Shown in pieces: positions 17,661 through 26,856 of a DNA stretch of 64,000 nt. The notes beneath the pieces were generated by a model. The model saw only the letters and a list, made by a program, of their open reading frames with translations, did not search any database and was not told the DNA's origin. The first letter of the stretch is position 1; the number at the start of each line of letters is the position of its first letter. The stretch covers positions 78,178 through 142,177 of the forward strand of contig JABTUJ010000024.1 of the NCBI GenBank assembly GCA_015075445.1. The letters run 5' to 3'. The stretch comes from Verrucomicrobiales bacterium (lineage in GTDB: Bacteria; Verrucomicrobiota; Verrucomicrobiia; Limisphaerales; J093). Both the position numbers and the translations under genes were made by a program.

Positions 17661-17863
17661 CGTGGCGCAGGCGTCTCGCCTGCATCCGTGAGTGCTGTGG
17701 TGCGGGCTTCCAGCCTGCACCCTCGTTGGTTCATGGCGTCTGAGCAGGTCCAACAGGAACAGGCGCCTTCCCTTGAGCCTCTGCAACCCTGGAACTTCCC
17801 TTGAGCCTCTGCAACCCTGGAACTTCCCTTGAGCTTTGAGCTTTGAGCTTTGAGCTTTGAGCT
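17661..17863. repeat. Dispersed hairpin repeat and two tandem repeats
   Basis: Bases 17661-17735 contain GCAGGCGTCTCGCCTGC, a perfect hairpin, followed by a conserved tail (GGTTCATGGCG ... AACAGG) that recurs at 48838-48885. A 28-bp unit beginning TTCCCTTGAGCCTCTGC is repeated twice at 17768-17823. TTGAGCT is then repeated five times at 17829-17863. No gene is seen in the 297 bp between the oxidoreductase and the lipoprotein gene. Confidence 0.75.
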
Positions 17864-17920
17864 TCGCCCTCCCGCCTCCTAACCCCTGAACAGTCCCCAC
17901 AGCCGCGGTCGCCTCCCCGC

Positions 17921-17948
17921 TTGCCCCGACGGCGCCGCCGACTAAGCT
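17921..17948 (+). promoter_or_regulatory. Possible sigma-70-type promoter for the TPR/VCBS lipoprotein
   Basis: TTGCCC and TAAGCT are separated by 16 bp, ending 6 bp before the ATG at 17955. The match is modest; it fits the recurring TTGMCR-N16/17-TANNNT pattern upstream of other genes here. Confidence 0.3.
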
Positions 17949-17954
17949 GCCGTC

Positions 17955-20900
17955 ATGCAACCACGCCTTCCCCAAGGGCGCCCAGACCCCCGCGGGACCC
18001 GCCCCCGCGGGCCTGGACCAACCAGCTTCACTGCGCTCCTCCTCCTGCTCGGCCTGACCGCCTGCGGCAAACCGTCCGGCGAAGACCCCTTCAGCCAGGC
18101 CATGCATTCGGGCAAGAACTATTACGACCAAGGCCAGATCACCAACGCCATCGTCCGGTTTGAACGCGCCGTCGAGCTCGAACCCGCCCAGCCCGACGCG
18201 CTCCTCAACCTCGCGAATGCCTACCTCCTCGTCGATCAACCCGAGCGCGCCCTCGCCAGCGCCGAGCAAGCCCTGAGCTTTGATCGCAACCTGGCCGCCG
18301 GTTACTACGTCGCTGGCTGCGCCCACCTCCGCCTCCGCCAGTTCGAGGAAGCAGTGAAGGCCTTCTTCTCGGCCCGCGACCTGGATGCCAACGTCGCTGC
18401 TACGCATTACCAGCTCGGCGTGGGCCAAGTGGAACTGGGCCAAGTGGAGGATGCCGCCGCCTCCTTCGAGGAAGCCATCCGCCTGGAACCCGAACACCCC
18501 GTCGCCCATTACGCCCTCGGTCAGGCTCTGATCCGCGCCGGCCGCCAGGAGGAAGGCCTCGAGGCCATCCAACGCCATCAAGCCATCCGGGCCAAAAACC
18601 CCAACGCCCCGCCCGCCACCACCGCCACCCACGAGCGTTGCGTTTACACCCAGGCACGCGCCCCGCAAAAACCGGCCCGACCCGACCCCAAGGGCATCAC
18701 GGTCCGTTTCACGGAGGCCACGTCGAGCGTCTTCGGCGACACCGCCGCCCACTACCGCGCGCCGCTCGCCGTCCTGGACTTCAACCGCAACGACCAAAAC
18801 GGCCTGTTCGTGGCCGAGGGCACCCATGGTTTCCGCGTGCTGGCCAACCGCGACGGCCGGTTCACGCCGCAGGGCGAACCCCTTGCCCGCCAGGCGGACA
18901 CTGCCTTCTTCGCCGCCCTCACCGGCGACCTCAACAACGACCGCTACGAAGATGTGCTCGTCCTCGGGGACACCGCCTCCCACGCCTTCCGCTTCGCCAC
19001 CAACGGCGCGGCCCGCGACCTCACCCGCGCCTCCGGCCTCACCGGCCTGGTCGCCCGCGCCGGGGCCTTCGTGGACCTCGATTTCACCGGCAAACTCGAT
19101 CTGATTGCGTTGCGACCCGACGGCGCCGGCCTGCGGGTGCTGCGCAACCTCGGGAGCATGTACTTCATCGACATCACCGCCACGTCCGGCGTGCCCGCCC
19201 AGATCACCGGCGCACGCCAGTTGGCCGTCGACGACTGGAACAACGACGATCTCCTCGACGTGTTCGTCTCCCGCACCGGCGCCCCGCCCCTCTACCTGCA
19301 AAAACAACGCGGCGGCCCGCTCGTGCCCACCAACCTCCCCGCCGGCACGCTCGAAGGCTCCGTGCTCGCACTAGGCGACGTCAACGGCGATTCCCGCACC
19401 GACCTCTTCGTGGGCGCGGACACGCACGTGGACCTCCTCCTCGGCGGGATCGACCGCTTCCATCGCCTGCCCCTCGCGCAACCCGGCCTCGACCGCCTCC
19501 GCCTCTTCGACTACGACAACGACGGCTGGCTGGACCTCCTCGCCACCGGCACCGGCCTCCAACTCTGGCGCAATGTCGGCGACGGCCGCTTCGAGAACGT
19601 CACCCAGACCACCGGCCTCGCCGCCCTGGCCAACACCCCCATCGACGACGTGGCCCTCGCCGATTTCGACGGCGACGGCGACACCGACCTCGTCCTTAGC
19701 CTCGCCGGCCCCACGGAAACCGGTCTCCGCTACTACCGCAACGACGGCGGCAACACCCATCGCCAGCTCAAACTCCGCCTCATCGGCAACCGCTCCAACG
19801 CCAGCGGCCTCGGCATCCGCCTCGAGGTCGCTTCCGGCAACTTCCGCGTCCACCGCACCGTCCAGTCCCTGCCCATCGAAATCGGCGTCGGCCCCCGCGA
19901 TCATCTCGAAGCCCTCACCGCCCGCTGGTTCGACCTCCCCTACCACATCGTCGACCTGCCCGTGGATCCGAAGCAAGCCCTCGAAGTCCCCGAACCCATC
20001 CTGCCCACCGGTTCCTGCCCCTACCTCTACGCCTGGGACGGCCAACGCTTCCGCTTCGTGACCGACCTTCTCGGCTCCGCCCCCGTCGGTCTGCGTGTCG
20101 CTGACACCGTCTTCGCCGCCGCCGATCCCCGGGAGTTCGTCGCCCTCGGCGACGCCACCACCTTCGCCCCCCGCGACGGCCGCTATGTTCTCCAGATCAC
20201 CGAGGAACTCCGCGAAGTGCTCTACCTCGACGAGGCCAAGCTCGTTGTCGTCGACCATCCCCCGGACACCGAAGTTCATACCACCGACAAGTTCCGCCCC
20301 GGCCCGCCTTTCCCCCGCGGCGAACTTTGGACCCTGGAAAACCGGGTGCCCCTCCGCCACGCCACGCGCCTCGACGGCAGCGACTGCACCGAACTCCTCC
20401 AAGCCATCGACGACCGGCGCGTTTCCCCCTTCGCCCTCCGCATTCCGCAGCTCCGCGGGCTCGCCGAACCCCACGGTGTTGTGCTCGACTTCGGTCCCCT
20501 GCCCGCCGACCGCCCGCTGGTGCTGGCCCTCACCGGGTGGTTGCGCTTCGGCGGCGGCATGGCCAACGTCGCGGCATCGCACGATCCCGACCTCCCCTTT
20601 CCCTTCCCGCAACTCGAAGTCGAAACCACCCCGGACCACTGGCAACCCGTCGATGTGGTCGCCGGCGCGCCCTCCGGCAAGACCAAGACCATCCTCATCG
20701 ATCTCGCCGGTCACCTGCCGGCCCAGAGCCTGCGCCTGCGCCTGACCACGGCCTTCGAGATCCACTGGGACCGCATCGCCCTCTTTCACCGCCGCCCGCC
20801 CACTGACACCCGCCTCACCTGGCTGGCCCCGGACATCGCCGACCTCCACTGGCGCGGCTTCAGCGAGTTTGCCGATCTTGACTGGACCTTCCCTCTCACC

Positions 20901-21305
20901 CCCGTCTACGACCAGGTCTACCAGACCGCCCCCTGGACCATCACCCCCGTCGGCTGGTGCACCCGCTACGGCCCCGTCGATCCGCTCGTCGCTGCCGAGG
21001 ACAACGCCGTGGCCCTGCTCAACGGCGGTGATGAACTGACCCTCGAATTCGCCGCGTCGCGCCTCCCTGCGCCACCGCCCGGCACCCACCGCAGCTTCTT
21101 CCTGTACACCGTCGGCTGGGATAAGGACGCCGATTTCCACGTCCAGCTCGGCTGGTGCGTCGATCCCTGGCCCTGGCATGGCATGGACGACCAACGCTAC
21201 GGGCTGGAGACGCGACCGGCTTTCGCCAGCGACGAGCTCATGCGCCGCTACACGACCCGCTGGGTACCTCAATACACCCTGCGCCGGCCCGCGATTCAGC
21301 GTTGA
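17955..21305 (+). CDS. Large TPR / FG-GAP (VCBS) repeat lipoprotein, ASPIC/UnbV-like
   Basis: 1116 residues. A signal peptide with lipobox LTAC (Cys near residue 37) should anchor it to a membrane. Residues about 50-210 are four to five TPRs (YYDQGQITNAIVRFERAVEL, ALLNLANAYLLVDQPERAL, THYQLGVGQVELG, ALGQALIRAGRQEEGLEAI). Residues about 240-600 are FG-GAP/VCBS-type propeller blades with Ca-binding loops such as DFNRNDQN, DLNNDRYED, DVNGDSRTDLF, DYDNDGWLDLL and DFDGDGDTDLV. ASGLGIRLEVASGNFRVHRT then resembles the ASPIC/UnbV domain. The last about 450 residues are beta-rich and unknown to me. Such fusions are common in Verrucomicrobiota and Planctomycetota and are thought to act at the cell surface in binding or adhesion. 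Confidence 0.8.
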   Translation: MQPRLPQGRPDPRGTRPRGPGPTSFTALLLLLGLTACGKPSGEDPFSQAMHSGKNYYDQGQITNAIVRFERAVELEPAQPDALLNLANAYLLVDQPERALASAEQALSFDRNLAAGYYVAGCAHLRLRQFEEAVKAFFSARDLDANVAATHYQLGVGQVELGQVEDAAASFEEAIRLEPEHPVAHYALGQALIRAGRQEEGLEAIQRHQAIRAKNPNAPPATTATHERCVYTQARAPQKPARPDPKGITVRFTEATSSVFGDTAAHYRAPLAVLDFNRNDQNGLFVAEGTHGFRVLANRDGRFTPQGEPLARQADTAFFAALTGDLNNDRYEDVLVLGDTASHAFRFATNGAARDLTRASGLTGLVARAGAFVDLDFTGKLDLIALRPDGAGLRVLRNLGSMYFIDITATSGVPAQITGARQLAVDDWNNDDLLDVFVSRTGAPPLYLQKQRGGPLVPTNLPAGTLEGSVLALGDVNGDSRTDLFVGADTHVDLLLGGIDRFHRLPLAQPGLDRLRLFDYDNDGWLDLLATGTGLQLWRNVGDGRFENVTQTTGLAALANTPIDDVALADFDGDGDTDLVLSLAGPTETGLRYYRNDGGNTHRQLKLRLIGNRSNASGLGIRLEVASGNFRVHRTVQSLPIEIGVGPRDHLEALTARWFDLPYHIVDLPVDPKQALEVPEPILPTGSCPYLYAWDGQRFRFVTDLLGSAPVGLRVADTVFAAADPREFVALGDATTFAPRDGRYVLQITEELREVLYLDEAKLVVVDHPPDTEVHTTDKFRPGPPFPRGELWTLENRVPLRHATRLDGSDCTELLQAIDDRRVSPFALRIPQLRGLAEPHGVVLDFGPLPADRPLVLALTGWLRFGGGMANVAASHDPDLPFPFPQLEVETTPDHWQPVDVVAGAPSGKTKTILIDLAGHLPAQSLRLRLTTAFEIHWDRIALFHRRPPTDTRLTWLAPDIADLHWRGFSEFADLDWTFPLTPVYDQVYQTAPWTITPVGWCTRYGPVDPLVAAEDNAVALLNGGDELTLEFAASRLPAPPPGTHRSFFLYTVGWDKDADFHVQLGWCVDPWPWHGMDDQRYGLETRPAFASDELMRRYTTRWVPQYTLRRPAIQR

Positions 21306-21336
21306 CTCGGCCCCTCGCCTCAGTTGGATTAGCGCC

Positions 21337-22914
21337 ATGGAAACGCACGACGTGGCTCGGTCCATTTCCTTTTCCCGCTGCTTTGCCCGATTGGCGGGCG
21401 TGGCGTTGGCCAGCCTCCTCTGGCTGCCCGCGGCGCACACCGACGTGCGCCTGCCCGGCCTCTTCAGCCACCACATGGTGCTTCAGCAGGAACTCCCGGT
21501 CCCCGTCTGGGGCTGGGCCGACGAAGGCGAGGAGGTCACCGTCCAGTTCCGGGATCAGCGCGTCACCACCGTCGCCCGCAACGGCAAATGGGCCGTCCGC
21601 CTCCAGCCCATGAAGGCCGGGCCACACCCCGAGATCCTCGCCGTCCGCGGCAAGAACACCATCCTCCTCCGCAACGTCCTCCTCGGCGAGGTCTGGATCT
21701 GCTCCGGGCAATCCAACATGGAATGGCCCCTCTCCCGCTCCTTGGAACCCGAGGGGGACATCGCCGGCGCCGCCAACCCCCGGATCCGCCTCTTCACCGT
21801 CCCCAAACTCCGCACCGAGGAACCCGTCGACGACGTCCGCAGCGAATGGAAGGAGTGCAACCCCGAGACCGTCCGCGACTTCTCCGCCGTCGCCTACTAC
21901 TTCGGCCGCGCCCTCCAGCGCACCCGCAACGTCGCCGTCGGCCTCATCAATACCTCCTGGGGCGGTTCCCCGGCCGAGGTCTGGATGAGCAAGACCGCCC
22001 TTACCCTCGACCCCGATTACCGCCGCGAAATCTGGGATGCGTATCCCGAGGCCGCCCAACGCTACCAGGCCGCCCTCGCCGAATGGGAACGGGCCAAGGC
22101 CGAGGCGGAACGCACGGGTCAGAAGTTCGAACGCGGCCGGCCCTGGGCCCCCTGGCGCCCCGCCGAGCTCTACAACGGCATGATCGCTCCCCTCATCCCC
22201 TACGCCATCAGCGGCGCCATCTGGTACCAGGGCGAATCCAACGCCAGTCGCGCCTGGCAGTACCGACGCCTCTTCCCCGACCTCATCCTCAACTGGCGCC
22301 GCGACTGGGGCCAGGGCGATTTCCCCTTCGTCGCCGTCCAACTCGCCCCCTGGGACAAGAACCGCAATCGTTCGTTGGAGGAGATCACAGCGGAACCTGG
22401 CGAAAGCGACTGGGCCGAGCTGCGCGAAGCCCAGGTCCATGCCACCCGCATCCTGCCCAACGTCGGCCTCGCCATCATCACCGACGCCGGCGACAAGGAC
22501 GACATCCACCCGGCCCGCAAGGCCATCGTGGGCGAACGCCTCGCCCTCGCCGCCCGCGTGATCGCCTACGCCGAGACCTTTGCCGGGCGCAGCCCCATGT
22601 ACAAGAGCGCCTCCTTCGGCGGCGGCCGCGCCACCATCGAGTTCGACTTCGTCGGCAATGGCCTGGTCGCGCGCGACGGCCCCCTCCGTGGCTTCGCCAT
22701 CGCCGGACCCGATCGCAAGTTCGTCTGGGCGGACGCGCGCATCCTCGGCAAGAACCGGGTCGTCGTCTCCAGCCCGCTCGTCAGCGATCCCATCGCCGTC
22801 CGCTACGGATGGGCCGATTATCCGGTCGTCAACCTCGAGAGCGCCTTCGGCCTCCCGGCTTCTCCGTTCCGCACGGATGACTTCCCGCTGACCACGGCCC
22901 CGAAGAACCCGTGA
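21337..22914 (+). CDS. Sialate O-acetylesterase-like SGNH hydrolase
   Basis: 525 residues from the ATG at 21337, which provides a signal peptide (LAGVALASLLWLPAAHTDVR); the frame upstream of it overlaps the preceding gene and is unlikely. Block I with the nucleophile Ser is WICSGQSNMEWPL, a further conserved block is AIWYQGESNAS, and the catalytic Asp-x-x-His pair is DDIHPARKA. A beta-sandwich precedes the SGNH fold (LPGLFSHHMVLQQELPVPVW). Known relatives remove O-acetyl groups from sialic acids or plant polysaccharides; the exact substrate is not visible. It is exported and sits between the large lipoprotein and the thioredoxin genes. Confidence 0.85.
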   Translation: METHDVARSISFSRCFARLAGVALASLLWLPAAHTDVRLPGLFSHHMVLQQELPVPVWGWADEGEEVTVQFRDQRVTTVARNGKWAVRLQPMKAGPHPEILAVRGKNTILLRNVLLGEVWICSGQSNMEWPLSRSLEPEGDIAGAANPRIRLFTVPKLRTEEPVDDVRSEWKECNPETVRDFSAVAYYFGRALQRTRNVAVGLINTSWGGSPAEVWMSKTALTLDPDYRREIWDAYPEAAQRYQAALAEWERAKAEAERTGQKFERGRPWAPWRPAELYNGMIAPLIPYAISGAIWYQGESNASRAWQYRRLFPDLILNWRRDWGQGDFPFVAVQLAPWDKNRNRSLEEITAEPGESDWAELREAQVHATRILPNVGLAIITDAGDKDDIHPARKAIVGERLALAARVIAYAETFAGRSPMYKSASFGGGRATIEFDFVGNGLVARDGPLRGFAIAGPDRKFVWADARILGKNRVVVSSPLVSDPIAVRYGWADYPVVNLESAFGLPASPFRTDDFPLTTAPKNP

Positions 22915-22927
22915 TCCGCATAATCGT

Positions 22928-22956
22928 TTGACACTCGCGGACGCCAAACCTAGCGT
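22928..22956 (+). promoter_or_regulatory. Probable sigma-70-type promoter
   Basis: TTGACA and TAGCGT separated by exactly 17 bp, 15 bp before the ATG at 22972. The -35 box is a perfect consensus; the -10 box keeps the TA and final T. It would drive the Ala/Pro-rich gene and possibly trxA. Confidence 0.5.
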
Positions 22957-22971
22957 CGCCCCCAGCAGCTT

Positions 22972-23424
22972 ATGCCTGAAAACGAAAACAATCCTCCGGC
23001 CACGCCGCCCGCCGCCGCGCCGGCGCCCAAAGCCTCGGAGAGCGCCAAGATTCAGCCGAAGAAGGAGACGGTCCGGATCAGCCTGCCGCCCAAGCCGTCC
23101 GCCGCTCCCACCATCAAGATTCCCAAACCGGCTGCCCCCTCCGCCGCCGTGAAGGCCGCCGCGGCCCCGGCGGCCGCTCCCGCTGCCGCACCCGCCGCCG
23201 CACCCGCTGCCGCTCCTGCACCCGCTGCGCAAGCCGCCGCTCCCCGACCGTCCGCTGCTGCTGCCGCTGGCCCCCGCCCGCCGCTCGCCCCCCGAGCCGC
23301 CGCCCCGGCGGGACCGACCCAATTGGATTCGATCCTCGCCGTCGTCGCCATCATCGCGATGGTCGCCGGCGTCGCTCGCCTCGTCATGCTCGCCCTTGGT
23401 GGCGACGCGCCGACTTTTGAATAG
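22972..23424 (+). CDS. Ala/Pro-rich membrane protein of unknown function
   Basis: 150 residues. An N-terminal polar part contains the segment KETVRISLPPKPSAAPTIKI, followed by about 60 residues of AP repeats (AAPAAAPAAAPAA). A single C-terminal hydrophobic segment, ILAVVAIIAMVAGVARLVML, would anchor it with the long N-terminus free. I do not recognise a named family. It precedes trxA by 47 bp on the same strand, so co-transcription is likely. No catalytic motif is seen. Confidence 0.6.
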   Translation: MPENENNPPATPPAAAPAPKASESAKIQPKKETVRISLPPKPSAAPTIKIPKPAAPSAAVKAAAAPAAAPAAAPAAAPAAAPAPAAQAAAPRPSAAAAAGPRPPLAPRAAAPAGPTQLDSILAVVAIIAMVAGVARLVMLALGGDAPTFE

Positions 23425-23471
23425 CTACCGACAACGTCTCCCTCAACCCGATCCCTCCCCCTCCGTAGACC

Positions 23472-23810
23472 ATGGCAGCTCCCAACATCCTGACGCTCAA
23501 CGAAGCGAATTTTACCGAGCAGGTTCTTCACTCGCCCGTCCCCATCCTCGTGGACTTCTGGGCCGAATGGTGCGGCCCCTGCCGCATGGTCGCCCCGATC
23601 CTCGATGAGCTCGCCTCCGAATACGACGGCCAGATCAAGGTCGGCAAGGTGAACGTGGACGATAACCAGCAGCTCGCCGCCGATTACCGCATCACCGGTA
23701 TCCCCACGCTCCTCCTCTTCAAACAGGGTCGGGTCGAGGAAACCATGGTCGGCCTCAAGAGCAAACGCGATCTCAAGGCCAACATCGAGAAGGTTCTCAC
23801 CCCCTCCTGA
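23472..23810 (+). CDS. trxA: Thioredoxin
   Basis: 112 residues, normal length. The redox-active motif is in VDFWAEWCGPCRMVAP (WCGPC near residue 37). The cis-proline loop is YRITGIPTLLLF and the C-terminal helix ends VEKVLTP. It reduces disulfides in cytoplasmic proteins using electrons from thioredoxin reductase, which is not in the window. It is convergent with the next gene, only 18 bp away. Confidence 0.95.
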   Translation: MAAPNILTLNEANFTEQVLHSPVPILVDFWAEWCGPCRMVAPILDELASEYDGQIKVGKVNVDDNQQLAADYRITGIPTLLLFKQGRVEETMVGLKSKRDLKANIEKVLTPS

Positions 23811-23828
23811 CGCTTCGCCCGCTCTGGC

Positions 23829-25244
23829 TCAGGTAATCTCCCAGCCTTTCCGGTAGCTCCCTTTCAGGTACCGGTCTGCCTGGGGCGCGTTGGGCGCTTT
23901 CATGGCAGCCGCGTCCCATTCCATCTTCTTGCCCACCCGCAACGCCACCAGGCCGAGCAACCCCATCTCCGTCAACGCCGCGCCGTAGACGAAGTCCGAA
24001 CTCGCCGGGGCCCCGCCCTTGCACGCATCCAGCCAGTCGCGGTGATGCCCCTTCGACCGCGGAAGCGTCTTCGCCGGCCGCTGGAAATCGTCCATCCTCG
24101 ACCCGGGCAGCAACCGCGGATCCCCCGCCCAGCCCGGACAGGTGATCATGCCCTTGTCCCCGATAAACAACGTCCCGTTGCCGCCTGCCCCAAGCTGATC
24201 GTCCTCGTCCAGACCCTCGGGCCGCGGCGGACGCATCCCGCCATCGTACCAGTAGAACTTCACCGGCGGCATCTTCCCCCGCGCCGGGAACTGGTAGTAG
24301 TAGATGCCCCCCGGCGGCGCCATGTCCGCATCCACTCCCCCCGCCCCGTACGCCTCGATGCTCACCGGCGCCTTCAGGTCCAGCGCCCAGCACGCGTTGT
24401 CGAAGTTGTGACAGAAGAAGTCGCCGATGGGCGCTGTCCCGAAATCCCAGTAGTCCCGCCACGTCACCGGCGTGTACGCCGAACTGTAGGGCCGCATCGC
24501 GCGCGGCCCGAGCCAGAGATCCCAGTTCACGCCCTTCGGCACCGGCTCTTCCACCGGCCGGCCTTGCGTGTACTTCTTGCTCCACCGGCTCGCCGCCGTC
24601 CAGGCATGGACCTCGCGCACGTCCCCAATCACCCCCGCCCAAATCCACTCGCACGTCTGGCGGATGCCCTCCCCCGAGTGCCCCTGGTTGCCCATCTGCG
24701 TCGCCACCCCGGTCTCCTTCGCCACCTCGGCAATCCGTCGCGCCTCCCACACACTGTGCACCAGCGGTTTCTCGCAGTACACGTGCTTGCCCTGCCGCAT
24801 CGCGAGAATGCTCACGTAGGCGTGCAGGTGATCCGGCGTCGCGCACAGCACCGCGTCAATCGCCTTCTCCTTCTCCAGCATCACCCGGAAATCCTCGTAG
24901 TCCGCCACCTTGAAGTTCGGCGTCCGCTCCCCGTACACCTTCTCCGCCTCCGCCTTGACCGGGAGCCGCCCCGCCACCCCGCGGAAATAGAACGCCTCGA
25001 GATCTTCGTTCTCGATCGGGTCCGCCACCGCCATCACTTGCACGTCCTGGTGACGAAACAGTTCGCGCATGTTCGTGCGCCCCTGGCCGCCGGCCCCGAC
25101 GATGGCCAGGTTGATCTTCTCGCTCGGCGCCACGAACTTCGGCCCGCCCAGCACATGGCGCGGAACCAGGCTGAACGCCGCACCCGCCGCCGCGGCGGTG
25201 TGCAGAAACTGACGACGACTCACGCGGGTTTCCAATAACTTCAT
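23829..25244 (-). CDS. Gfo/Idh/MocA-family oxidoreductase with Tat signal
   Basis: 471 residues. The Tat motif is in TRVSRRQFLHTAAAAGAAF, so the folded enzyme should be exported. The NAD-binding start is NLAIVGAGGQGRTNMRELFR, and the family Lys lies in HVYCEKPLVHSVWEARRIA. Later segments (NQGHSGEGIRQTCEWI, WDLWLGPRAMRPY, DYWDFGTAPIGDFFCHNFDN) are typical of the Tat-secreted subgroup abundant in Verrucomicrobiota and Planctomycetota. It starts at the ATG at 25244, divergent from the next oxidoreductase. The substrate is unknown, presumably a sugar derivative. Confidence 0.85.
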   Translation of the reverse strand: MKLLETRVSRRQFLHTAAAAGAAFSLVPRHVLGGPKFVAPSEKINLAIVGAGGQGRTNMRELFRHQDVQVMAVADPIENEDLEAFYFRGVAGRLPVKAEAEKVYGERTPNFKVADYEDFRVMLEKEKAIDAVLCATPDHLHAYVSILAMRQGKHVYCEKPLVHSVWEARRIAEVAKETGVATQMGNQGHSGEGIRQTCEWIWAGVIGDVREVHAWTAASRWSKKYTQGRPVEEPVPKGVNWDLWLGPRAMRPYSSAYTPVTWRDYWDFGTAPIGDFFCHNFDNACWALDLKAPVSIEAYGAGGVDADMAPPGGIYYYQFPARGKMPPVKFYWYDGGMRPPRPEGLDEDDQLGAGGNGTLFIGDKGMITCPGWAGDPRLLPGSRMDDFQRPAKTLPRSKGHHRDWLDACKGGAPASSDFVYGAALTEMGLLGLVALRVGKKMEWDAAAMKAPNAPQADRYLKGSYRKGWEIT

Positions 25245-25414
25245 AGATCAAACGGGGCTCGAAAGTTCACGATTTCACAGACTGGCTTGCGGGGGCGAGC
25301 ATGCGGACCGGTGTCCGGGGATTCAACCGCAAATTCGGTCGCCCCACCTGCATCCGTGTCGGTCAACCGCGAACCGCCCTTGACGCAACCCGCGCCCGCT
25401 TGCTCAATCCCGCC

Positions 25415-26767
25415 ATGCACCGCCCACGCTTCTCGATCTCCCGCCGCACCTTTGTTCAACGCTGCGCCACCGTGGCCGCGGCCACCGGTCTGCCGCCCTG
25501 GTTCGTCGAACGCGAACTGTCCGCCGCCGAACCTCCCCGCTCCCCACCCGGACCCAACGACCGCCCCGGCATCGCCCTCGTCGGCTGCGGCGGCATGGGC
25601 CGCGGCGATACCCAGAACGCCAGTCGCTTCGGAGATGTCGTGACCGTGTGTGATGTGGACGAAGGCCACGTCGAGGCCGCCGCCAAGCAGTTCACCAAGG
25701 ACGGCAAGACGCCCGCCAGGTTCCGGGACTTCCGCCGCGTCATGGAGCAGAAGGACGTTCAGGTCGTCATCACCGGGACTCCCGACCATTGGCACACGCT
25801 GGTGAACCTCGCCGCCGTGCAAGCGGGCAAGGACGTGTACGGAGAGAAGCCGCTTACCTTGACCATCGACGAAGGCCGCCGCCTCGTCCGCGCCGTCCGG
25901 ACCCATCGGGCCGTTCTGCAGACCGGGAGTCAGCAGCGCAGCGACAACCGCTTCCGCCTCGCCTGTGAACTCGTCCGCAACGGCCGGCTGGGCCAGCTCC
26001 AGCAAGTCACCGTCTTCCTGCCCGCCGGCTTGCGCGGTGGCCCCTTCCCTACCGCTCCGGTGCCCGCAGGACTGGATTGGGACTACTACCTCGGCCAGGC
26101 GCCCAAGGTCGAGTACGTGAAGGAGCGTTGCCACACCACCTTCCGGTACTGGCTCGATTACTCCGGCGGCACCCTCACCGACTGGGGCGCACACCACAAC
26201 GACATCGCGCGCTGGGCCATCGGTCATGAAGGCCCGGTGGCGGTCGAAGGCAAGGCGCTCGCCGAACCCGTCCCCGGCGGTTACACCGCGATCAGCGATT
26301 ACGAAGTCACCTTCACCTGGGCCGGGGGCATCCGGCACGTGGTCAAATCCACCCGCGACGACAACATCTTCGGCGGCGTGGTCAACAAGGATGGCCAGCG
26401 GAACGGTCTCCGGTTCGAAGGCACCAACGGCTGGCTCTGGGTGACGCGCGGGGATATCGAAGCCAGCGACGACGCGTTGCTCACCACCCCCCTGCCCGCC
26501 GATGCCGTGCGCCTCCCCTCCAGCGGCGATCACATGGCGAACTTCTTCGCCTGCGTCCGGTCACGCCAGGACCCCGTGGCCCACGTCGAGATCGGCCATC
26601 GCTCCGCCTCCGTCTGTCACCTCGCCGTGATCGCGCTCCGCCTCGGGGGCCGACGCCTCGAATGGGACCCGACGCAGGAGCAGTTCATCGGCGAAGGCGC
26701 CGCCGCCGCGAATCGCCACGTCGCCCGCGATATGCGCAAACCCTACGACTACGACTTCGTAGGCTGA
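25415..26767 (+). CDS. Gfo/Idh/MocA-family oxidoreductase with Tat signal
   Basis: 450 residues from the ATG at 25415, which gives SISRRTFVQRCATVAAATGL, a Tat signal. A start at 25301 would add unlikely residues. The Rossmann core is GIALVGCGGMGRGDTQNAS, the family EKP motif is in DVYGEKPLTLT, and the C-terminal domain has DYYLGQAPKVEY and SGGTLTDWGAHHNDIARW. It is divergent from the preceding paralogue over 170 bp, which may hold both promoters. With the esterase nearby it suggests periplasmic sugar processing. Confidence 0.85.
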   Translation: MHRPRFSISRRTFVQRCATVAAATGLPPWFVERELSAAEPPRSPPGPNDRPGIALVGCGGMGRGDTQNASRFGDVVTVCDVDEGHVEAAAKQFTKDGKTPARFRDFRRVMEQKDVQVVITGTPDHWHTLVNLAAVQAGKDVYGEKPLTLTIDEGRRLVRAVRTHRAVLQTGSQQRSDNRFRLACELVRNGRLGQLQQVTVFLPAGLRGGPFPTAPVPAGLDWDYYLGQAPKVEYVKERCHTTFRYWLDYSGGTLTDWGAHHNDIARWAIGHEGPVAVEGKALAEPVPGGYTAISDYEVTFTWAGGIRHVVKSTRDDNIFGGVVNKDGQRNGLRFEGTNGWLWVTRGDIEASDDALLTTPLPADAVRLPSSGDHMANFFACVRSRQDPVAHVEIGHRSASVCHLAVIALRLGGRRLEWDPTQEQFIGEGAAAANRHVARDMRKPYDYDFVG

Positions 26768-26819
26768 TCTCTCACACACGTCCCAACAGTCTGGCTGCGG
26801 ACGGTGTTGCGGACGGTGT

Positions 26820-26848
26820 TTGCCGCCGACGCGCCAGTCCCCTACCCT
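26820..26848 (+). promoter_or_regulatory. Possible sigma-70-type promoter for the M1 peptidase gene
   Basis: TTGCCG and TACCCT with a 17-bp spacer, ending 8 bp before the ATG at 26857. Upstream the 12-mer GCGGACGGTGTT is repeated in tandem (26797-26820). Confidence 0.35.
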
Positions 26849-26856
26849 CCCCACGC

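Noticed and set aside
16440..19307. A 955-codon open frame on the minus strand
   Set aside because: It lies antisense to two well-supported genes and the gap between them. Its composition (G, E and A-rich, no domain) is the shadow expected in high-GC DNA.
19371..23322. Long antisense frames (701 and 694 codons)
   Set aside because: They are opposite the TPR/VCBS lipoprotein and the sialate esterase and show no recognisable domains.
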